Shown here: positions 1 to 5,370 of the stretch, in pieces
Layout: every line of letters begins with the position of its first letter
Position numbering within the stretch: position 1 is the first letter of the stretch
Source: an uncultured Saprospiraceae bacterium
GTDB lineage: Bacteria; Bacteroidota; Bacteroidia; Chitinophagales; Saprospiraceae
Direction of reading: 5' to 3'
Length of the DNA: 10,539 nucleotides
Assembly (NCBI GenBank): GCA_938039305.1
Contig: CALHUZ010000049.1
Location: forward strand, 1-10,539
Translations under genes and position numbers: made by a program
Notes under the pieces: model-generated
Database searches by the model: none
Seen by the model: only the letters and a program-made list of their open reading frames with translations
Told to the model about the DNA's origin: nothing

Positions 1-171
1 ATCTACTATGGCCAAGAAGATAACTTCGATGATAACAAAGGGCACAATCTCCTTAAGAATCAGCCTATCGCCATATGTGATAAGACAGCTGGTGACTTAG
101 GTGGCCTTGGTCGCGAGGATATATTTATATCTGAGTCGACTTGGTTTTATGATGGGGGTGGGTGTTGCTAA
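1..171 (+). CDS. C-terminal fragment of an unrecognised protein
   Basis: Frame 1 is open from the first base of the window to a TAA at 169-171, giving the last 56 residues of a protein whose start lies outside. The fragment is polar and acidic (QEDNFDDNKG near the start, GGLGRED in the middle) and ends in WFYDGGGCC, with two cysteines as the last residues. I do not recognise a family. The composition, rich in Asp, Gly and aromatic residues, would fit the end of an exported or surface protein, but this is inference. An alternative is that the frame is open by chance, since 56 codons is short; the balanced composition argues mildly for a real gene. The next gene is convergent, 127 bases away, across a repeat-rich spacer. 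Confidence 0.55.
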   Translation: MYYGQEDNFDDNKGHNLLKNQPIAICDKTAGDLGGLGREDIFISESTWFYDGGGCC

Positions 172-298
172 ACTTAGTAGTCGGTTGATGGTCTATGGTT
201 GTCTGTTTTTTTTGTGCTTATGTGACTGAGTGCTTGTGTACTTAAGTTATTTCTATTTTTTTGACACTTGACACTTGACACTTGACACTTGACACTTG
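172..298. repeat. Repeat-rich spacer, compound repeat copy A
   Basis: This convergent spacer holds three kinds of short repeat in order. A TCGG..TTGATG word lies at 181-190. Four degenerate 8-base units lie at 215-246: TGCTTATG, TGACTGAG, TGCTTGTG and TACTTAAG. A perfect TTGACAC heptamer array lies at 261-298. The same three elements occur in the same order and orientation between about 2818 and 2989 (copy B). The 8-base block agrees with copy B at about 25 of 33 positions by eye. A run of T at about 206-213 separates the first two parts. No gene is visible here. Confidence 0.6.
261..298 (+). repeat. Perfect tandem heptamer array (TTGACAC)n
   Basis: Five perfect head-to-tail copies of TTGACAC (261-295) are followed by a partial unit TTG (296-298). 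The array ends exactly at the base before the minus-strand stop codon of the adjoining S74 gene (299-301), so unit number can change without altering the protein. Arrays like this expand and contract by replication slippage. TTGACA is also the sigma-70 -35 word, but Bacteroidota primary promoters do not use it, so a promoter role is unlikely. Confidence 0.9.
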
Positions 299-1360
299 CT
301 ATCCTTTTTCTAATTTCTCTAATCGTTCCATAAGATCAAGAACTGCTTTTTCCAGTTTGCTATTCTCTTGCTCTAATTTTTCCATTCTTATTTTGTTATC
401 TACATCTCTTTGAGCCAGAGCTTTTATGGCAACAAGAGAAATGCCATCCGCATCGATACTTGATATAGTTGTTTCTCCTTTTCCAAGTTCGAATGCTGCA
501 TAGAAATCTTGAGCCATCGGCCCTACGTGCCTTAGGTTAGGTCTTTGTTTATATGACCATTCTGTTAGTGGGAGCTCTGATATTTTCATTAGAACCTCTT
601 CCGCATTTACTTCTGAAAAGTTTTCTTTCACATGAACAGAGGATGTAACGTCAGATCCTACCTCAACTTCAAATCCTCCATAGATTCTAACTATGTCCGT
701 ATCAAATTCTCCATAGATGAGGGGCCGTGTAGTTGTTGTGTTGTCGATGTACAATCTGTTTTCAACTATTCCAGTAAAGTTTTCTGGTGGGCCTGAATTG
801 GCTCCGATGCATATGTTCTTAGAACCATCGGTTAGATATCGCCCTGCGCCATACCCAAAATAAGCGTTATACTGTCCTCCTTGATTATCATGACCTGAGT
901 TTACTCCGAAAAAACTATTTCTAATTCCGCTGTATGATACATCAGATGCAAAGTTAGTATTGTTATGGCCAGCATAAGCTCCGAAAAAGCTATTCTCATC
1001 CCCAGTACTGTTTATTTGGCCTGCTCCAATTCCAAAGAAACTATTTGAATGCCCTCTTTGATTTTCTTTTCCAGCATCATTGCCAAAGAAGCTATTTTTT
1101 TCTCCGTCATGATTGCTAAAGCCTGCGTTCATGCCAAAGAAGCTATTATACTTGCCAGAAAAATTGCTTTGTCCAGTAGATCTCCCAAAGAAACTATTGT
1201 TAAAGCCACCTCCGCTTAGGGTGTTAGAACCAGCAAATTCTCCATGGAAGACATTGGTGTTAGAGCATACGCTGCAAGGCGGTAGTGTTTGAGAAAAGAT
1301 GCTATTGGGCATTAGGAGAGTGCACATTGTAATTAAGAAGTATTGGATGTATTTTTTCAT
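299..1360 (-). CDS. Secreted repeat protein with C-terminal S74 (endosialidase-type) chaperone domain
   Basis: This is a 353-residue exported protein. Residues 1-23 form a signal peptide: MKK, a hydrophobic stretch, then SIFSQ with cleavage probably before Q24. Residues about 37-190 are a glycine/asparagine-rich repeat with the core NSFFG at 55, 72, 89, 106, 123 and 148, then NAYFG at 165 and NICIG at 182. The period is 17 residues except for one 25-residue unit. Such repeats resemble the beta-roll of YadA-like heads (inference). Residues about 240-320 match the intramolecular chaperone of endosialidase family (Peptidase_S74), including LPLTEWSYK and RHVGPMAQDFY. A coiled coil follows at about 322-352. 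S74 domains help trimeric fibres fold and often cut themselves off. The usual SD before the conserved Lys-Glu-Asn is SS here (240-241), so self-cleavage is uncertain. The probable role is a cell-surface or adhesive fibre. It is preceded by another S74 gene and a terminator, so it probably has its own promoter. Confidence 0.85.
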   Translation of the reverse strand: MKKYIQYFLITMCTLLMPNSIFSQTLPPCSVCSNTNVFHGEFAGSNTLSGGGFNNSFFGRSTGQSNFSGKYNSFFGMNAGFSNHDGEKNSFFGNDAGKENQRGHSNSFFGIGAGQINSTGDENSFFGAYAGHNNTNFASDVSYSGIRNSFFGVNSGHDNQGGQYNAYFGYGAGRYLTDGSKNICIGANSGPPENFTGIVENRLYIDNTTTTRPLIYGEFDTDIVRIYGGFEVEVGSDVTSSVHVKENFSEVNAEEVLMKISELPLTEWSYKQRPNLRHVGPMAQDFYAAFELGKGETTISSIDADGISLVAIKALAQRDVDNKIRMEKLEQENSKLEKAVLDLMERLEKLEKG

Positions 1361-1480
1361 GAAGTGTCATTTGAAAAATCTATTCGATAAGAAGTCTCTT
1401 TGGTCTGTTTTTTACAAATAAAACTTTAAAGATTACTTGACTGGCATCTGTCACCCCTAAATAAGATGAGCCCAAATAAT

Positions 1481-1527
1481 TTTAAAGAGGCGATATGCAA
1501 ACACAGTGCATATCCGTCTCTTTTAAA
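1481..1527 (-). terminator. Stem-loop terminator after the first S74 gene
   Basis: GATATGCA (1492-1499) pairs perfectly with TGCATATC (1507-1514) around a 7-base loop. Outside a short internal loop, GAG/CTC and AAA/TTT continue the stem, and the flanks are A/T-rich on both sides. It begins 7 bases beyond the TAA of the upstream S74 gene on the minus strand and is followed in that direction by TTTAAAATTATTT. That fits an intrinsic terminator separating the two S74 genes. The A/T flanks could let it work in both directions. Confidence 0.7.
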
Positions 1528-1533
1528 TATTTA

Positions 1534-2490
1534 TTATTTCTTGTTCAGTCCTTGTAGCTCCTTTATTTGAGCGCTTAACTCACTGATCATGCTATGAAGT
1601 TCAGTTATCTGCTCATCTTGATTTGATATAATGTCCTGTTGTTCTTGCATACCTTTGGTTATGTAGGGTATCATGCCAACATAATTGAGCATTAGTGTTC
1701 TTTCTCCATTCGGTTGTATAATTGATGATACTAAATTTGGAAACAATTTTTGTACTTCTTGAGCTAAAAATCCAGTGCTTTTTCGTTTCACTTTCTTTTC
1801 ATTCCAGATATAATTATAATTTTTCGGAGATAATCTAAGTATTTTTTCTAGTGATGATTCAATATCTATAATATTCTCTTTCAATCTGACGTCTGATGTG
1901 ATTGATGATGATCCATCAGCTCCAAATGCATACTTATAATACGCAGTACCGACGCCGTCTTGGTAGGCAAATGTGAGACAATCTTCACAATCGTAGGGGT
2001 CAAATCCGCTGACTGGACCTACCCATTCTACAGCATCAAAAACTCCTATGTTCCAAGAGAAATCTTGAGCCGCATTATTTTCATTATCCGTATGTCTTAC
2101 AAGACTAATCATAGCATATGGCCAAGCAGATTGAATTCCTTTATTGTCTGCGTCAAATATAGTATTGCGCATTGTATATGCATCTAATCTTAAAGAGCCA
2201 TAATTTCCAAATGTATTATCATTGTTAGTTGCGGCACGGAGCCTAATGGTAGGGTCGGTAGTTGCGTCGGAGTTAAATCTATGCAAAACTATCTCACTTC
2301 CTCGGCCGTCGGGGAATGACGTGTTCGCATCAATTTCTACAGTATTCAATGTTCCATAATTGAGGTCAAGGCTTGACCAATTATTGATACTTGGATATAT
2401 TTCTAATTGAGAATTTCCTTTGATCATAAAAAGTGATACAGAACAGATAATTAGAATAAATTTTAAATAGTTGCTTGCTGAATATTTCAT
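1534..2490 (-). CDS. Secreted tail-fibre-like protein with C-terminal S74 chaperone domain
   Basis: This is a 318-residue exported protein. Residues 1-27 form a signal peptide (lysine, hydrophobic core, then IKGNSQ). Residues about 28-195 are a unique, beta-rich, Asn/Asp/Tyr-rich region that I cannot assign; it contains CEDC at 168-171. Residues 199-280 are a canonical Peptidase_S74 domain: TSDVRLKENI with the conserved Ser199-Asp200 and Lys204, then LSPKNYNYIW, STGFLAQEVQKLFP and LNYVGMIPYITKGMQEQQ. A coiled coil at about 280-315 ends the protein and is the expected trimerisation element. In phage fibres this domain folds the trimer and then cleaves itself off before the Ser; the intact SD motif suggests it can do so here. 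The likely product is a surface-displayed or secreted trimer of unknown target. It starts 22 bases after the HTH gene, so the two are probably co-transcribed, and a terminator follows it. Confidence 0.88.
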   Translation of the reverse strand: MKYSASNYLKFILIICSVSLFMIKGNSQLEIYPSINNWSSLDLNYGTLNTVEIDANTSFPDGRGSEIVLHRFNSDATTDPTIRLRAATNNDNTFGNYGSLRLDAYTMRNTIFDADNKGIQSAWPYAMISLVRHTDNENNAAQDFSWNIGVFDAVEWVGPVSGFDPYDCEDCLTFAYQDGVGTAYYKYAFGADGSSSITSDVRLKENIIDIESSLEKILRLSPKNYNYIWNEKKVKRKSTGFLAQEVQKLFPNLVSSIIQPNGERTLMLNYVGMIPYITKGMQEQQDIISNQDEQITELHSMISELSAQIKELQGLNKK

Positions 2491-2512
2491 TTTATTTGGA
2501 TTTTTAATTCTC

Positions 2513-2722
2513 TTAATTGATCACTAATAGCTTTGTTTCAAATGCCCTCCTCATCAACCCAGCTGTATTTCTGGCATTAAGTTTTATCAATAGATTCTTG
2601 CGATGCGTCTGTACTGTCTCGTAGCTGATGAATAACATAGATGCTATCTCTTTGGTCGTCAGTTCATCTGCGATGAGGTGAAGGACTTGTCTTTCTCTTT
2701 TAGAAGGTGCTGTAGCTGTCAT
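2513..2722 (-). CDS. Stand-alone LuxR-type helix-turn-helix regulator
   Basis: The 69-residue product is almost only a LuxR/GerE-type DNA-binding domain. SKRERQVLHLIADELTTKEI (7-26) covers the first helices. MLFISYETVQTHRKNLLIKL (29-48) holds the turn and recognition helix. The ARNTAGL ending is typical of Bacteroidota members. There is no receiver, PAS or autoinducer-binding domain. The ATG at 2720-2722 begins a complete domain, so the gene does not look truncated, although members with sensory domains are normally about 200 residues. It lies 22 bases upstream of a secreted S74 protein on the same strand, which makes that gene the most likely co-transcribed partner and possible target. A 13-base inverted repeat 15 bases upstream of the start could be its own operator. 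The signal it answers to is unknown. Confidence 0.85.
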   Translation of the reverse strand: MTATAPSKRERQVLHLIADELTTKEIASMLFISYETVQTHRKNLLIKLNARNTAGLMRRAFETKLLVIN

Positions 2723-2737
2723 ATGAGAATCATTTGT

Positions 2738-2750
2738 GTATTGATAATAC
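2738..2750. promoter_or_regulatory. Inverted repeat, candidate operator of the HTH gene
   Basis: GTATT-GAT-AATAC is a perfect dyad with 5-base arms and a 3-base centre, ending 15 bases upstream of the minus-strand HTH start codon. LuxR-type domains bind as dimers to dyad sites, so autoregulation is possible. The arms are short and A/T-rich, so chance is a real alternative. Confidence 0.3.
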
Positions 2751-2810
2751 TAAGTTGAGGATAGATCGGACGAAAAGATGGGTGGATGAGAGAGTGGCGG
2801 GGTTGATTGA

Positions 2811-2989
2811 GTAAGCGGTCGGCTTTGATGTGTAAGCGGTAAGTTGGCCTGCGGCCTATTAGCTGCTTATGTGCGTCTGTGCTTACGTGCTTGAGTCAAT
2901 ATGTGATTAATATGCCCAATAACTCATTGTTTGTTGAACTTGATACTTGGACTTGACACTTGATCTTATATCCTAAACTTGCACTTGAA
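2811..2989. repeat. Compound intergenic repeat, copy B
   Basis: This spacer carries the same ordered set as bases 181-298. A TCGG..TTGATG word lies at 2818-2830. Four 8-base units lie at 2864-2895: TGCTTATG, TGCGTCTG, TGCTTACG and TGCTTGAG. After a 40-base gap comes an ACTTG series: ACTTGAT 2938, ACTTGG 2945, ACTTGAC 2951, ACTTGAT 2958, ACTTGC 2977 and ACTTGAA 2983. The heptamers are decayed here but perfect in copy A. Two GTAAGCGGT words (2811-2819 and 2832-2840, 21 bases apart) occur only in this copy. Together the two copies flank the S74/HTH cassette as direct repeats. Confidence 0.55.
2833..2869. repeat. Long imperfect stem-loop with GGCC-TGC-GGCC apex
   Basis: TAAGC (2833-2837) pairs with GCTTA (2865-2869). 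GGCC (2846-2849) pairs with GGCC (2853-2856) around a 3-base loop. The two 8-base stretches between them pair partly, with G-U wobbles and two mismatches. The result is a near-continuous 17-step stem of REP-like appearance. It has no T-run and does not follow a gene end, so it is not an obvious terminator. Confidence 0.4.
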
Positions 2990-3019
2990 GAATTCCGCTC
3001 GTTCTTTTGATTTAGATCC

Positions 3020-3050
3020 TTGGTGCTTGGCAAATGATGTCCTACCTTTA
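3020..3050 (+). promoter_or_regulatory. Possible Bacteroidota-type promoter of pyrG
   Basis: TTGG at 3020-3023 is followed, after 19 bases, by TACCTTTA at 3043-3050. This is close to the phylum's TTG-N17-23-TAnnTTTG pattern, with the last base off. A start site near 3057 would leave a leader of about 18 bases before the ATG at 3075. Similar matches arise by chance in A/T-rich DNA. Confidence 0.3.
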
Positions 3051-3074
3051 AGCCCCGTAACGTTGCTGTCACTT

Positions 3075-4703
3075 ATGTCCAAATTTATTTTTGTTACGGG
3101 AGGGGTTACTTCTTCCCTAGGAAAAGGCATTATATCTGCCTCTTTAGCCAAGTTGCTTCAAGCCCGCGGGCTTAAAGTCACTATCCAAAAGTTCGATCCA
3201 TATATCAATGTCGACCCAGGGACTCTTAACCCTTATGAACATGGCGAATGCTATGTGACGGATGACGGTGCTGAGACAGATCTCGACCTAGGTCACTATG
3301 AGCGATTCTTAAATATTTCGACTTCGCAAGCTAACAACGTTACGACAGGCCGCATTTACCAGACGGTGATTAATAAAGAAAGACAAGGTGCTTTCTTAGG
3401 AAAGACAGTACAGATCATTCCTCATATCACAGATGAAATAAAAAGAAGAATTCAACTGCTTGAGACTAATGGTGACTATGATGTCATCATCACTGAGTTA
3501 GGAGGAACAGTAGGTGATATCGAGTCTCTTCCATATCTCGAGTCGTTGCGTCAGATGAAGAGAGAGCTTAAGAAGAAAGATTGTCTCGTTATCCATCTAA
3601 CATTGATACCATATCTAAAGGCGGCTGGAGAGCATAAGACAAAACCTACGCAGCATTCTGTCAAGGAGCTTCAGATGGCAGGTATCATACCAGACATACT
3701 CGTGTGTCGCACAGAATCGCATATCACAGATGAAATCAAGGAGAAGTTAGCCTTGTTCTGTAATGTTGAAAAAGAGCACGTCATTGAAGCGATAGACGCG
3801 GATACAATCTATCGAGTGCCAGTATTGATGCAAGAAGAGAAGTTAGATCAGATAGTGATCGACAAGTTAGAGCTTAACCCAAAGCATAGCCCTAACATGG
3901 AGCGCTGGAATGAGTTTTTGACGAGATATAAGAATCCTCAGCATGAAGTCAATATAGTCCTTGTCGGCAAATACAATGAACTTCAAGATGCCTACAAGTC
4001 GATATATGAATCCTTTGTACATGCTGGTGCAGAGAATGAATGCAAGGTTAATGTGATACCTATCCATAGTGAAAACCTTGATGATACCAGTCTTCCACTT
4101 GAGATTCATAAGATACATGGTGTTCTTGTAGCACCAGGTTTTGGAGATAGGGGCATCGAAGGAAAAATAAATGCGATACAATACGTCCGTGAGAAGGGGA
4201 TTCCTTTCTTTGGCATCTGCCTGGGCATGCAGTGCGCTGTCGTAGAACATTTTAGAAATGTCGTAGGATTAGATGATGTAAGTAGTACAGAAGTTAATAC
4301 TGACACTAAAAATCCTGTGATTGGTCTGATGCCTGATCAAGCTAATATCAGCAACAAAGGCGGCACGATGAGACTTGGTGCTTATCAGTGTGATTTAGTA
4401 GAAGGATCCAAGGCATTGGATATCTATGGGAAGCCACAAATATCTGAGCGCCATCGTCATCGCTATGAATTCAATAACGACTACTTAGAGCAAATGGAAA
4501 ACCACGGCCTAAAAGCTGTAGGTATGAATCCCGATACAGGTCTCGTTGAAATAGTCGAACGAGAAGACCATCCTTTTTTCATTGGCGTTCAGTATCATCC
4601 AGAATTAAAAAGTAGGGTAGAAGAGCCTCATCCGATATTCGTCTCTTTCGTAGAAGCAGCGATACAGTACAAGAAGGCCAAAGAAATGGTCAATATGGTT
4701 TAG
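3075..4703 (+). CDS. pyrG: CTP synthase (glutamine-hydrolysing)
   Basis: The 542-residue enzyme converts UTP, ATP and glutamine to CTP, the last step of de novo pyrimidine synthesis, in the cytoplasm. The N-terminal synthetase domain (about 1-265) begins MSKFIFVTGGVTSSLGKG with the P-loop at about 8-18, followed by the family blocks KFDPYINVDPGTLNP, HGECYVTDDGAETDLDLGHY and ELGGTVGDIESLP. The C-terminal class I glutamine amidotransferase domain (about 290-542) has the nucleophile Cys382 in FFGICLGMQ, and His508 and Glu510 in QYHPE. The length is normal (E. coli 545). I chose the ATG at 3075 because it gives the family's standard N-terminus. The same frame is open back to a TTG at 2979, but those 32 extra residues resemble nothing in CTP synthases and lie over the intergenic repeat. 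The gene appears intact. The next gene starts 76 bases on. Confidence 0.98.
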   Translation: MSKFIFVTGGVTSSLGKGIISASLAKLLQARGLKVTIQKFDPYINVDPGTLNPYEHGECYVTDDGAETDLDLGHYERFLNISTSQANNVTTGRIYQTVINKERQGAFLGKTVQIIPHITDEIKRRIQLLETNGDYDVIITELGGTVGDIESLPYLESLRQMKRELKKKDCLVIHLTLIPYLKAAGEHKTKPTQHSVKELQMAGIIPDILVCRTESHITDEIKEKLALFCNVEKEHVIEAIDADTIYRVPVLMQEEKLDQIVIDKLELNPKHSPNMERWNEFLTRYKNPQHEVNIVLVGKYNELQDAYKSIYESFVHAGAENECKVNVIPIHSENLDDTSLPLEIHKIHGVLVAPGFGDRGIEGKINAIQYVREKGIPFFGICLGMQCAVVEHFRNVVGLDDVSSTEVNTDTKNPVIGLMPDQANISNKGGTMRLGAYQCDLVEGSKALDIYGKPQISERHRHRYEFNNDYLEQMENHGLKAVGMNPDTGLVEIVEREDHPFFIGVQYHPELKSRVEEPHPIFVSFVEAAIQYKKAKEMVNMV

Positions 4704-4779
4704 AGTTTGATATTCTACCGAATGCTGGTAGTTCCTTCGTTACTTTCAGTAATTAGAATATAATGAAATCAAGTCGGTC

Positions 4780-5307
4780 ATGAGAAAATTAAGTCTTGAG
4801 GAACTTGGCCGTGTAGGTGTTGAAGATTTTAAGATATTAGATAAAATTCTAATCGTAGTCGTTCTTGACAACATCAGATCTGCTATGAACGTCGGCTCTT
4901 TCTTTAGAACCAGTGATGCTTTTAAATTAGAAAAAATATATCTCTGTGGCATCACTGCCACTCCTCCACATAAGGAGATTCTTAAAACTGCTATTGGCGC
5001 ATCTTCTTCTGTCTCATGGAGTCATCACGAAAAAATAGAGGATGCTATTGCATTGCTAAAGAATGATGACTACAGAATCATTGGGATAGAACAAACGGAT
5101 CAATCTGAAAGCCTTTTGGATTTTGAAGTTTTGGATGAAGCGAAATATGCAATAGTCTTTGGCAATGAAGTGCAAGGGATAAGTGAAAGCATATTACCTA
5201 TGCTCGATGTCGCGCTTGAGATTCCTCAGTATGGTACGAAGCATTCTCTCAATGTTTCAGTGTGTGGAGGAATAGTTCTATGGCACTTTGCCAAGGAGTT
5301 TTTATAA
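4780..5307 (+). CDS. SpoU/TrmH-family RNA 2'-O-methyltransferase
   Basis: The 175-residue SPOUT enzyme uses S-adenosylmethionine to methylate a ribose 2'-OH, most likely in tRNA or rRNA. All three family motifs are present: LDNIRSAMNVGSFFRTSDAF (29-48) with Asn31, Arg33 and Asn37; IVFGNEVQGIS (125-135), the first half of the cofactor-binding knot; and EIPQYGTKHSLNVSV (147-161), the second half. The short length and absence of an N-terminal extension place it with the minimal TrmH/TrmL-like members rather than RlmB, which has an extra RNA-binding domain. The exact nucleotide cannot be read from sequence. The ATG at 4780 gives a normal start; an ATG at 4763 is in another frame. It follows pyrG by 76 bases with a weak hairpin (CTACC/GGTAG) between, so it could be read through from pyrG. 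It is convergent with the hydrolase-OsmC gene. Confidence 0.92.
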   Translation: MRKLSLEELGRVGVEDFKILDKILIVVVLDNIRSAMNVGSFFRTSDAFKLEKIYLCGITATPPHKEILKTAIGASSSVSWSHHEKIEDAIALLKNDDYRIIGIEQTDQSESLLDFEVLDEAKYAIVFGNEVQGISESILPMLDVALEIPQYGTKHSLNVSVCGGIVLWHFAKEFL

Positions 5308-5350
5308 TTATAACTTCTTTTACTCCCTCCTTCATCTATAGTGAAAATGC

Positions 5351-5370
5351 TTGAGGATGTTGATCCTTAA
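5351..5370. terminator. Hairpin at the convergent gene ends
   Basis: TTGAGGAT (5351-5358) pairs with ATCCTTAA (5363-5370) through 8 steps, one of them G-U, around a GTTG loop. The stem includes the minus-strand stop codon (5367-5369) of the hydrolase-OsmC gene and lies 44 bases beyond the methyltransferase stop. It may terminate one or both transcripts. No clean T-run follows on either strand, so the call is tentative. Confidence 0.4.

Larger units (their letters stand above)
2723..3074. other. 352-base divergent spacer between the HTH gene and pyrG
   Basis: I find no convincing gene here. It should contain the promoters for both the minus-strand HTH-S74 unit and plus-strand pyrG. From left to right it holds a 13-base inverted repeat (2738-2750), two GTAAGCGGT copies (2811-2819 and 2832-2840), a long imperfect hairpin (2833-2869), a degenerate 8-base repeat block (2864-2895), a degenerate ACTTG array (about 2935-2989) and a possible pyrG promoter (3020-3050). 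Bases 2761-2800 are purine-rich and otherwise featureless. Confidence 0.6.

Noticed and set aside
261..298. TTGACA words as sigma-70 -35 boxes, or the array as a CRISPR
   Set aside because: There is no paired -10 box, and Bacteroidota use a different promoter pattern. Units are 7 bases with no spacers, so it is not a CRISPR array.
1960..2187. Small plus-strand frame inside the S74 gene
   Set aside because: It is antisense to a well-supported secreted protein and has no recognisable features.
299..2490. S74 genes as evidence of a prophage
   Set aside because: No capsid, terminase, integrase or other phage gene is present. Both proteins carry signal peptides, which phage fibres do not need, and Bacteroidota commonly use S74 domains in exported proteins.
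2979..3074. Upstream extension of pyrG from an in-frame TTG
   Set aside because: The added 32 residues have no counterpart in CTP synthases and lie over repeat and promoter-like DNA. The ATG at 3075 gives the standard N-terminus.
3867..4250. Open frame on the minus strand inside pyrG
   Set aside because: It is antisense to conserved amidotransferase-domain codons and its residues look random.
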